A DNA stretch of 35,956 bases from JBMZCV01 sp049613665. Lineage in GTDB: Bacteria; Bacteroidota; Bacteroidia; Chitinophagales; UBA2359. Below are positions 7,711 to 15,233 of this stretch, one piece after another (position 1 is the stretch's first letter; the number at the start of each line of letters is the position of its first letter). The notes under the pieces are model-generated. The model did no database searches. It worked only from the letters and a program-made list of their open reading frames with translations, and was not told the DNA's origin. The stretch covers positions 1 through 35,956 of the forward strand of contig JBMZCV010000032.1 of the NCBI GenBank assembly GCA_049613665.1, in the 5' to 3' direction. A program made the position numbers and the translations under genes.

Positions 7711-10704
7711 TTAGATATTATTAGCATCAGCTTTAGCAATAGCCTTATAAATCACATCTTGTATTTTGGTACGAGTGTTTTGTTTGATGAGTTTATAATT
7801 TCTCATACTCGGATAGGTTCTATTGCTCAAAAAAACATAGACCAAATCATGTTTTGGATCTACCCATGTGCAAGTACCCGTGAAACCTGTATGCCCAAAA
7901 GTTTCGCTAGACGCAAAGTCGCTTGCAGGATTTTTGTAGCGAGGGTTAGCCTCTGGCTTGTCGAAGCCCAAAGCTCTGCGACTGCTTTTTTTTTGGTAAG
8001 CAGTAAATTTTTTGATAGTGTTTTCGCTAAAATAATAGCGGCCGCCATACTGACCACCATTTAAAAGCATTTGCATGACTACACCCAAATCATTGGCATT
8101 GCTGAAAACACCTGCATGGCCAGCTACTCCGCCCATCATAGCAGCTCCCATATCATGCACATGTCCGTGTACGACTTGCTTTCGCCATTTTGTGTCATTT
8201 TCGCTAGGCGTGATGCTATAAGTGCTAAAACGCTCTGTTGGTTTGAAACATAAAGTGCTTAGTCCCAACGGTTTATAATAGCGGTCTTCCAAATATTCGT
8301 TTAAAGGCTTATTGGCATATTTTTCTTCCAAAATTTTTTTGAACAGGTAATAGCCCAAATCGCTATACTTATATTGGCCTACATTTGGCAAAGGCGAGTC
8401 ATAAATCGTTTGCCACATTTTTTGCTGATAAGCTGCATCCATATACATATTTTTGGCCACAGGCACAGAAAATTGTTCGTTGCAAGCAGCATTATAGGTC
8501 TTTTTGTAAATGCTATATGCCATTGTCGGTTCATAAAATGGTATCCAAGAACGCAAACCTGCTTCATGCACCATAATATCGCTCAATATTAAGTTTTTTT
8601 TATTGCTGCTGCTCGTTTCTGGCAAATGTTTGCTCAGTCTATCTGACAATTGCAAACGCCCCACTTCATACATTTCCATGATGCCGAGCATACTAGCCGA
8701 AATTTTGGTTACAGAAGCCAAATCGTATAAGTCGCTATTTTTTACCGAAATGCCTCTGCCATAAGTATGATGTCCATATGATTTTTCAAAAATAACTTTG
8801 CCATTTTTCGCTATAAAAACCTGGCAACCTGGTGTTGCTTTTCCACTAATGGCTTCTTTTACGATAGCATCAATAGGCAGTAAATCTTTAGAATTGATGC
8901 CTACATCTTCTGGCACAGTATATTTGAAACGCATACTGCCATAAGTCGTTTCGCCTTGATTGAAGCGGTAATTTGGCGAAGCCGTAACAGGTAATTTTCC
9001 TTTTGCTGGAATGCCACCAAATAGCAATTGTGCCGAAAAGCTTTGTGTCGTGTAGTTTTCTTCATAAGCCATCAGCACGGTGCGGCTATTGTCAAAATGT
9101 TTCAAGCTATAAGGACTTCCAAAAACAACAACTGTTACATTTGTCACTTCTTCCAATCGCTTAATCAAATCTAAAGCAGCTTTGCTAATGCCATAATTTT
9201 TCTTGCGATTTTTGCTCATTTTGTGTAAGCTAACCACAACGTGAGATTTATTTTTTAAAGCTTCAAACTTGCTGTTGTAAGACGATTGACTATCAGAATA
9301 TCGCAAACTATGGTGGCTTATTGGAGCGTATTTTCCCAAAACAGATTGAAAAGTAGTGAGCGTATTTGCACCAAGAGCCAAAGAACCAAATTGTTTTTTA
9401 TCTAATTCTTTGAATGGAATTTGTTTATAATCGTCACGAGCCAGCGTCAAAGCTTTTTCGTAGAGTTGTTGTATGAGCAGTTGGCCTTCTTTTGTGTTTA
9501 AGTCTTTGTCCAAATTGTTGAGCGAAAGTGGTTGCCATTTGTCTAAACCTACTCTATATTTGGCACGCAAAATTTTGCGTACTCTATTGTCTATTTCCTC
9601 TTGCGTAATGTCTCCATTTTTAATAGCTTTTTTGATTTCGATAACTCCTTGCCCAACGTTTTCTGGAAAAAGCAATACATCATTTCCAGCCAAAAGAGCT
9701 TTTACATCTACAATGCCCGGAGGAAAATGACTGCTTACGCCTTTCATATTCAAAGCGTCAGTAAAAACTAAGCCTTTATATTGCATTTCGTTTTTGAGCA
9801 AATCTGTTACCACTTTTTTTGATAAAGTGGTCGGCATACTTGTCGTTTTGCCTGCTTTAATCGGTGTGTCGTCTAGTGCAGGAATAGAAAGATGTGCTAC
9901 CATCATACCGCCAACGCCTTGCTTTATCATTTCTTGAAATGGATAAAATTCATTGTTTCGCAAATGGTTGATGTCGTGTTTGATGACAGGCAAAGAGTAG
10001 TGAGAATCCGAGTCGGTGTCGCCATGGCCAGGAAAATGTTTTCCACAAGCCAATACGCCATTCATTTCCATGCCACGCATATATTCAATGCCTTTTTTCG
10101 CTACATTATACTTGTCTTCGCCAAAAGAACGGTCATTGATAACAGGATTGTTTGGATTGTTGTTTACATCAATTACAGGAGCAAAATTGATATGAACACC
10201 CACACGCTTGCACTGTCTCGCCACTTCGCTACCCATTTTATAAATCAATCTATCGTCTTGAATAGCACCGAGTGTCAATTGTTTCGGAAAACGCTGCGTT
10301 TGTTTCAATCGCATACTCAAACCCCATTCGCCATCAATGGCAATCATGAGCGGCGTTTTGCTAGTTTTCTGAAAAGCATTAATCATTTGAGCTTGCTTCA
10401 AAGGCGTGCCTTGAAAAAAGATAAGCCCACCGATATGATGCTGTTTTATCAAACTATTGATATAAGTTTGATGTGCATAATCTCTATTAGAATAAGCAGC
10501 AACCATAAAAAGCTGTCCGATACGTTCTTCCACACTCATTTTGCTCAACGTATTTTCTACCCAATTGAGTTGATTAGCTGGATAGTTTTGACGCAAACTT
10601 GCCGTATTTGCAGAAGGCAATGGACTTTGCGAATTGACGGAAGTAAGACACAGCATAAAAAGCGTTGTTAAGGCTAATACAATTGGTTTCGTTATTGTGG
10701 GCAT
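7711..10704 (-). CDS. Secreted GH3 (NagZ-like) and serine beta-lactamase-like hydrolase fusion
   Basis: The frame is open from 10779; I prefer the ATG at 10704 because it begins a clean signal peptide (MPTITKPIVLALTTLFMLCL). Numbered from 10779 (1022 aa), a GH3 domain covers about 75-415, with the NagZ signature KHFPGHGDTDSDSH (Asp258/His260 loop dyad) and nucleophile Asp341 in VFTDALNMKG. A GH3 C-terminal domain spans about 440-620. A class C beta-lactamase/penicillin-binding-like hydrolase spans about 625-1015, with SVTK (Ser689, Lys692), YSD (805-807) and HTG (963-965). The likely substrate is peptidoglycan or muropeptides: N-acetylglucosamine removal plus peptide or ester hydrolysis. This fusion is known in Bacteroidota. 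All catalytic motifs are intact. Confidence 0.88.
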   Translation of the reverse strand: MPTITKPIVLALTTLFMLCLTSVNSQSPLPSANTASLRQNYPANQLNWVENTLSKMSVEERIGQLFMVAAYSNRDYAHQTYINSLIKQHHIGGLIFFQGTPLKQAQMINAFQKTSKTPLMIAIDGEWGLSMRLKQTQRFPKQLTLGAIQDDRLIYKMGSEVARQCKRVGVHINFAPVIDVNNNPNNPVINDRSFGEDKYNVAKKGIEYMRGMEMNGVLACGKHFPGHGDTDSDSHYSLPVIKHDINHLRNNEFYPFQEMIKQGVGGMMVAHLSIPALDDTPIKAGKTTSMPTTLSKKVVTDLLKNEMQYKGLVFTDALNMKGVSSHFPPGIVDVKALLAGNDVLLFPENVGQGVIEIKKAIKNGDITQEEIDNRVRKILRAKYRVGLDKWQPLSLNNLDKDLNTKEGQLLIQQLYEKALTLARDDYKQIPFKELDKKQFGSLALGANTLTTFQSVLGKYAPISHHSLRYSDSQSSYNSKFEALKNKSHVVVSLHKMSKNRKKNYGISKAALDLIKRLEEVTNVTVVVFGSPYSLKHFDNSRTVLMAYEENYTTQSFSAQLLFGGIPAKGKLPVTASPNYRFNQGETTYGSMRFKYTVPEDVGINSKDLLPIDAIVKEAISGKATPGCQVFIAKNGKVIFEKSYGHHTYGRGISVKNSDLYDLASVTKISASMLGIMEMYEVGRLQLSDRLSKHLPETSSSNKKNLILSDIMVHEAGLRSWIPFYEPTMAYSIYKKTYNAACNEQFSVPVAKNMYMDAAYQQKMWQTIYDSPLPNVGQYKYSDLGYYLFKKILEEKYANKPLNEYLEDRYYKPLGLSTLCFKPTERFSTYSITPSENDTKWRKQVVHGHVHDMGAAMMGGVAGHAGVFSNANDLGVVMQMLLNGGQYGGRYYFSENTIKKFTAYQKKSSRRALGFDKPEANPRYKNPASDFASSETFGHTGFTGTCTWVDPKHDLVYVFLSNRTYPSMRNYKLIKQNTRTKIQDVIYKAIAKADANNI

Positions 10705-11434
10705 TGTGCTTTGCATGAATAAGGCGATATATAATGTTAAGAAATGAGCTATTCGTGATATTATTTTTTGAAAAAGCAAAAAGACTTTGTAGCACTGTTG
10801 GCTAAAAAATGTCTTTTTTGATTTATACTTCAGCTTTTTTAACTCAAAAGCTTACACCTAAATAATTACCACTTTTTTTGCCAAAAATAAAGGTTGTTTC
10901 TCTAAAATTGACATTTTTTTATAATGCAAGTCACTATAAAAAAAAAATGTTAGATAAATATGAACAAAGTATGATTTTTTGTTGAAAAAAAGAAATTTTT
11001 AGCTTTCAAGCTTGATTGTTTTGAATAGGGCAAAAATCGTGCTAAACTTACTAAATGTAAGAGTTACAATGTTTTTTATATTAGAAAAAAAAGAAAGTTT
11101 GCACAAAAAAATTAAATTTCAAATACTGCTTTTTACTTTAGCAATAATCCATGAACTACTGATGAATATGATGCTAAAAACAGCAGAAAGTTAAAGTCTA
11201 TTTTCTGTTTCTGACTTATTTTTTTTGTTTGTTGTGCAAGTTTGAGGAGGTTTTTATAGTGTCTTTTTTAGCCAAATAATAGCACTTGAATAGTTTTTAA
11301 ATAGTTGTTCATAAGTTTTCTAGCATTCACTTTTTTAATATTAAAACTTCGATGCTCTTATTAGTGTTATCACCAATCAAGTTATGAGCGATAACATGAT
11401 ATTATTAGCTAATTGGAAAGTATTGTTGATTGAT

Positions 11435-11490
11435 GATAACACCAAACAACGGCTAGTGTCGTCGTTTTTGAAAATTGAGGTGTTAGCTTC
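11435..11490 (-). repeat. Dispersed palindromic element, copy B (elongated variant)
   Basis: The ends GATAACACC (11435-11443) and GGTGTTAGC (11479-11487) are inverted relative to each other, and the TGAAAATTGAG before the right end matches copies A and D. A second inverted pair, GTTATC/GATAAC, lies at about 11367-11397. Read on the minus strand it begins about 28 nt after a TATATTTG box (11518-11525) and is followed by AACTTATGAACAACTA, a block shared with copy C. Confidence 0.5.
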
Positions 11491-11572
11491 AATGAAATAC
11501 TGAAAAATTTCTTAATACAAATATACCGAAAAAACTTTAGAAAAGCAATAAGAAACAAAACACTTTTCAAAC

Positions 11573-11614
11573 AAAAAAGGCACAATTCATATAAAAATGA
11601 ATTGTGCCTTTTTT
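11573..11614. terminator. Bidirectional rho-independent terminator
   Basis: A perfect 18-bp stem pairs 11573-11590 with 11597-11614 around a 6-nt loop, with runs of six A and six T at the ends. It terminates the helicase gene (minus strand, stop at 11692) and would also stop plus-strand transcripts. Confidence 0.92.
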
Positions 11615-11691
11615 GTTTAAGAGACTATTTAGGATTTGATACTTTTTTAAGCCAAAGAGCAGGGTTTAAACAGCTTCGACAAAATGTATCT

Positions 11692-12993
11692 TTATTCTTC
11701 TGTATTTTTCGAGTTTCTTTTACGCCAATTTGGTCGGCGATGTTGTCGTCTATTAGTAGCGGTAGTTCGAGTATCAAGGCTTTCAATTCTTGATTTTACT
11801 CTTCGTCTAGGCGTTTTTGGTTTTGGCTGAGGCTTTTTCACTTCTACTACTGTTCCGTCATCTACAAAAGGATGTTCGGCTATTATTTCAATTTTTTGCT
11901 TTATCAATCTTTGAATGCTACGCAAATAAGCACGCTCTTCGCCATTGCAAAACGATAGAGCAATACCACTTGCTCCTGCTCTTCCTGTGCGGCCGATGCG
12001 ATGCACATAAGTTTCAGGCACATTAGGCAAATCATAATTTACGACATGCGACAACTCATCTACATCAATACCTCTTGCTGCAATATCAGTAGCGACAAGC
12101 ACATTAATCAAGCCAGCCTTAAAATTGTTTAAAGCACGTTGGCGAGCCACTTGCGACTTATTGCCATGAATAGCTGCTGCTTTGATATTTGCCTTTTCGA
12201 GCAAGCGAACAATTTTATTTGCACCGTGTTTGGTACGAGAAAAAACCAACATGGAGTGAATAGATTCGTCTTGCAACAAATGAATCAATAGTTTTATTTT
12301 TTGTGGTTTTCTCACAAAATAAACAGCTTGTTCTACTCTTTCGGCTGTTGTTTGCTCTGGTTTTACGGTTACTTTCTCTGGCTTACCGAGTATCTGACGA
12401 GACAATTTGACGATATTTGGCGGCATAGTAGCCGAAAAAAACAAAGATTGTCGTTTGGTTGGTAGCTTCGCAATTATTTTTTTTATGTCATGTATAAAAC
12501 CCATGTCTAGCATTTGGTCGGCTTCGTCTAGCACAAAATATTCGATGTCTCGAAGCGTAATAAAACCTTGCCCAATCAAATCTAATAAACGGCCTGGAGT
12601 AGCTACCAATATATCAACGCCTCGACGAAGTGCTGCTACTTGTTTGCCTTGTTTTACACCGCCAAAAATAACTGTATTTCTAATGCCTGTATATCTACCA
12701 TAAGCCGAAAAGCTTTCTCCAATTTGTATAGCGAGTTCTCGGGTTGGTGTAACGATAAGTGCTTTAACTTTTCGAAAACGAGCTTTTGGGTCTCTATTTT
12801 TGTATATCAATTGTAAGATAGGAATGCCAAAAGCAGCCGTTTTGCCTGTGCCTGTTTGAGCACAACCGAGCAAATCTTTTCCTTGCAATAAAATGGGAAT
12901 GGATTGTTCTTGAATAGGAGTAGGGTGAGTATAGCCTTCTGCTTTGAGGGCTTTTAGGATAGGTTCAACAAGTTCTAAATCTTTGAAAGTCAT
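11692..12993 (-). CDS. DEAD-box RNA helicase, RhlE-like
   Basis: I start at the ATG at 12993 (MTFKDLELVEPILKALKAEG), which matches the usual start of the family. An upstream in-frame ATG at 13020 lies inside a palindromic element and is less likely. The 433 residues show the Q motif (PTPIQEQSIP), Walker A AQTGTGKT (45-52), VTPTRELA, DEAD (156-159), SAT, and HRIGRTGRAG. A basic low-complexity tail rich in Arg and Lys (about 395-433) fits the RNA-binding tails of RhlE proteins. Likely role is ATP-dependent RNA remodelling in ribosome maturation, RNA decay or cold adaptation. A strong terminator follows the gene. Confidence 0.92.
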   Translation of the reverse strand: MTFKDLELVEPILKALKAEGYTHPTPIQEQSIPILLQGKDLLGCAQTGTGKTAAFGIPILQLIYKNRDPKARFRKVKALIVTPTRELAIQIGESFSAYGRYTGIRNTVIFGGVKQGKQVAALRRGVDILVATPGRLLDLIGQGFITLRDIEYFVLDEADQMLDMGFIHDIKKIIAKLPTKRQSLFFSATMPPNIVKLSRQILGKPEKVTVKPEQTTAERVEQAVYFVRKPQKIKLLIHLLQDESIHSMLVFSRTKHGANKIVRLLEKANIKAAAIHGNKSQVARQRALNNFKAGLINVLVATDIAARGIDVDELSHVVNYDLPNVPETYVHRIGRTGRAGASGIALSFCNGEERAYLRSIQRLIKQKIEIIAEHPFVDDGTVVEVKKPQPKPKTPRRRVKSRIESLDTRTTATNRRQHRRPNWRKRNSKNTEE

Positions 12994-13004
12994 ATTTTTA
13001 TATC

Positions 13005-13084
13005 TGTAAGTGTCAAGCACTAATTGTAAGCATATTAATTCCTAACACATCAAAATCTATAACGTTTCCAAAAGTGTTGGCTTC
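13005..13084 (+). repeat. Dispersed palindromic element, copy F (abuts helicase start)
   Basis: A small hairpin AGTGT-CAA-GCACT lies at 13009-13021. It is followed by CTAACAC at 13042-13048 and the inverted partner GTGTTGGCTTC at 13074-13084. The order is that of copy E on the same strand, but the inner spacing is longer. The element lies in the 5' leader of the minus-strand helicase gene, ending 11 nt before its preferred ATG. Confidence 0.5.
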
Positions 13085-13575
13085 AATTTAAGTGCCTAAA
13101 AACGACAAAGGTAACTTAATTGTTTGACTATTTTTGTTTTTAAGCTCAAAAGGTCTATCAAAAGTCTAAAAAAAATAATTTATAGTTTTCTATAACTGTT
13201 TAGCTATAATATTTTTGGCTAAAAAGAAATAACATATGAAACATTTTATCTAACGATATTTTTTTTTAATCTTTCTTAAAAAAAGAAATTTATTTCTATT
13301 ATTTTTGCAATTCTCATTCAAAAGCAGCACTATTCAAACTCAAAAAGAGCTGCCTATAAATAAAAAAATAATGCTTTTTTATAGCTTAAAAAAGCATTAA
13401 CATTTTTTAACTAATCTTTTAGTTGTTCATAAGTCGTTGATTATCAGGCATTTATGAGTAAATGTTTGTTTTGCGAAAAATAAAACTAAATTTTTAGTTG
13501 AAAAATTGGAAATAATGTTTTACATTTGCAACAACGACAATAATTCTTTTTTTCAATTTTTTAAAATAAGCAATA
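13085..13575. other. Intergenic region between divergent helicase and DUF1573 genes
   Basis: These 490 bp hold a minus-strand -7 box TACCTTTG (reverse complement of 13106-13113) suited to the helicase gene, with no clear -33 element, and the plus-strand promoter of the DUF1573 gene. TAGTTGTTCATAAGT at 13420-13434 is repeated exactly at 11302-11316. No gene is seen. Confidence 0.45.
13498..13528 (+). promoter_or_regulatory. Promoter of DUF1573 lipoprotein gene
   Basis: TTG (13498-13500), a 20-nt spacer and TACATTTG (13521-13528) match the Bacteroidota housekeeping promoter closely. The predicted transcript start lies about 40 nt before the ATG at 13576. Confidence 0.75.
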
Positions 13576-14130
13576 ATGAAAAAGCTTTTTAATGTATTAA
13601 TGGTAGGTTTAGTATTGAGTTTCACAGTAGCTTGTAATCAGTCTGGTGCTGACGAAGCTGGCGACAACACAGCAAGCACGCCAACACCTCCTGCAAAAGA
13701 AGTTACAAAAACACCTACTACTCCAGGTAATGATGCTACGGCAGCAGATCCTAATGTACCTAAAACGACAATGGAATTTGCGGATATGACGCACGATTTC
13801 GGAACTATTGATGAAGGCGACAAAGTAGAACACATTTTCAAATTCAAAAACTCTGGTGACGAGCCGTTGATTATCAACAGTGCAAAAGGTTCATGTGGTT
13901 GTACAGTACCTGAATGGCCAAAAGAGCCAGTAGCTCCAGGTGGCGAAGGTGAAATCAAAGTTGTATTTAACAGTAAAGGCAAGAAAAACAAGCAAACTAA
14001 AACAGTTACTATCAATGCTAATACTGACCCAAATCCAACACGTTTGACTATCAAAGCACAAGTAACGCCTGCTGAGGGTGAGACTGCTAATGCTGCTGGC
14101 AAAAAAGACATCAAAATCAATGCTAAATAA
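13576..14130 (+). CDS. DUF1573 domain lipoprotein
   Basis: The 184-residue product has a lipoprotein signal with lipobox TVAC (Cys20). A Thr/Pro/Ala-rich linker covers about residues 21-62. The DUF1573 domain (about 66-163) has the hallmark HDFGTIDEGDKVEHIFKFKN and the conserved Cys pair in GSCGCT (Cys107, Cys109). The fold is Ig-like. The family is widespread and often multicopy in Bacteroidota envelopes, and its function is unknown. A strong promoter about 40 nt upstream and a good terminator frame it as a single-gene transcript. Gly/Ala/Lys-rich codons and an Ala/Gly-rich C-terminus suggest an abundant surface or periplasmic protein. Confidence 0.88.
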   Translation: MKKLFNVLMVGLVLSFTVACNQSGADEAGDNTASTPTPPAKEVTKTPTTPGNDATAADPNVPKTTMEFADMTHDFGTIDEGDKVEHIFKFKNSGDEPLIINSAKGSCGCTVPEWPKEPVAPGGEGEIKVVFNSKGKKNKQTKTVTINANTDPNPTRLTIKAQVTPAEGETANAAGKKDIKINAK

Positions 14131-14174
14131 GATTGTCTTTTTTAGGATAAGATTTTAACGACTTTATAAAATAT

Positions 14175-14218
14175 AAAAGCAACTAAGCCGAAATGGTTTA
14201 GTTGCTTTTTTTTTGTTT
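14175..14218 (+). terminator. Rho-independent terminator after DUF1573 gene
   Basis: A 15-bp stem with one G-U pair joins 14175-14189 to 14195-14209 and is followed by a run of T residues to 14214. It ends the DUF1573 transcript. Confidence 0.9.
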
Positions 14219-14272
14219 TTGTGCAAAAAGTAGAATTGCTTTCATTCTTTTCTGCCGCTTATTTTTTAGATT

Positions 14273-14305
14273 AAACACTCAAGGTTTTAAAAACCTTGAG
14301 TGTTT
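14273..14305. repeat. Perfect 15-bp palindromic hairpin
   Basis: Arms 14273-14287 (AAACACTCAAGGTTT) and 14291-14305 pair perfectly around a 3-nt loop. A related hairpin with CCTTGAAGG cores lies at 31101-31134. Such small CAAGGTTT/AAACCTTG palindromes recur between genes in many Bacteroidota. No T tract follows, so it may be a REP-like repeat rather than a terminator. Confidence 0.6.
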
Positions 14306-14395
14306 CTTGTTTTATAGTTACTTTTGCTCTCTAAAAAACAAAATATTCCTTGAATAGAAAAATCGCAAAGCAATAATTTAATTTAATAATTTGTT

Positions 14396-14403
14396 TATAT
14401 TTG
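14396..14403 (+). promoter_or_regulatory. Candidate -7 box for the SMEK/TPR module
   Basis: TATATTTG lies 37 nt before the ATG at 14441 and fits TAnnTTTG. No TTG lies at the correct distance upstream, so the promoter is partial. Confidence 0.45.
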
Positions 14404-14440
14404 TGCTTTCAAATATTCCTAGCAAATACTATTATCGAAA

Positions 14441-15232
14441 ATGAAACAAGAGAAATCATTAATAAGAATTAGAGAGTTTTTAGCTCGTTTTAAATATGAA
14501 GTTAATATTGCGAATGCCAATGCTCAATTAGATATAAATATTGTAGCAGAAGATATACTTATTCCTGTTTTAAATATTGCCTACAACTGCGATTTAAAAA
14601 ATGCAAATTCTAGCGAAGGCGATATGAAATTTCCTGCACTTGATTTGTTAGACAAAACAAATAGAATAGCTTTTCAAGTTACTTCTACAAGCACTATACG
14701 AAAGGTACGAAAAACATTAGAAGGCATTGTAAAAAATGCGTTTTATCAACAATTTGATAATTTCTACATATACATTATCACACAAAAACAAAAAAGCTAT
14801 GACAAAACCATTTTAGCTACTGCAACGCAAAGTCATTTCACATTTACAGAAAAAAACGTGATAGACGAAAGAGATTTGTATGTAAAAATAGCTGCTTTAC
14901 CACTTGATGACATCATTAAAGTAGAAGAAATTTTAGCTAAACAATTTTCTGATATTGTTAAAAGTGAAAACAACACGAATAAAAATTTAAGCGAAATTAT
15001 ACAACATATTCAGCTCGATTATGAAAATAAATATCTGGCTGACGAACTCAATGGCAGTTATGAAACTCGTGAAGCTTGGCAAAAAAAGAAAATGTTTTTT
15101 GAAAAACAATTGCCAATGATTACAGATATAAACCAACAGTTTAGTGCTTTTCAACAAATAGAAAAGATAAACGATAAAATAGCATTCTATAATGAGCAAA
15201 TAACAACTTTGTTAAACCAAATTTCTAAATGA
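14441..15232 (+). CDS. SMEK-domain protein with C-terminal effector-associated-type domain
   Basis: 263 residues, no signal peptide. Residues about 5-170 resemble the SMEK domain of bacterial conflict systems, a restriction-endonuclease-like fold. The strongest segment is FPALDLLDKTNRIAFQVTST (64-83), with Asp68 and the Gln-Val-Thr of strand 3 where PD-(D/E)xK enzymes carry (D/E)xK, then KVRKTLEG (88-95). Residues about 202-260 form a helical hairpin (ELNGSYETREAWQKKKMFF, then FSAFQQIEKINDKI). This aligns with the N-terminus of the next protein, suggesting homotypic pairing. The downstream ATG lies 1 nt after the stop, so the two are an operon. A likely role is as the effector or adaptor of a defence module. 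The SMEK assignment is from remembered motif patterns; nuclease activity is inferred and unproven. Confidence 0.7.
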   Translation: MKQEKSLIRIREFLARFKYEVNIANANAQLDINIVAEDILIPVLNIAYNCDLKNANSSEGDMKFPALDLLDKTNRIAFQVTSTSTIRKVRKTLEGIVKNAFYQQFDNFYIYIITQKQKSYDKTILATATQSHFTFTEKNVIDERDLYVKIAALPLDDIIKVEEILAKQFSDIVKSENNTNKNLSEIIQHIQLDYENKYLADELNGSYETREAWQKKKMFFEKQLPMITDINQQFSAFQQIEKINDKIAFYNEQITTLLNQISK

Positions 15233-15233
15233 T

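Larger units (their letters stand above)
10717..11691. other. Long intergenic region upstream of the GH3 gene
   Basis: About 970 bp without a supported gene. It holds a bidirectional terminator (11573-11614), a minus-strand -7 box TATATTTG (reverse complement of 11518-11525) and copy B of the dispersed element with related inverted repeats. At 11294-11312 there is a block also found near copy C. If the 11518-11525 box drives the GH3 gene, the leader is about 800 nt. A 60-codon frame at 11012-11194 looks like chance. Confidence 0.4.

Noticed and set aside
9892..10671. 259-codon frame opposite the GH3 gene
   Set aside because: It lies antisense to the NagZ signature, whose motifs are intact, and has no recognisable domain.
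11012..11194. 60-codon plus-strand frame in the long gap upstream of the GH3 gene
   Set aside because: No promoter, no recognisable domain, Lys/Leu/Ile-rich product as expected from AT-rich non-coding DNA.
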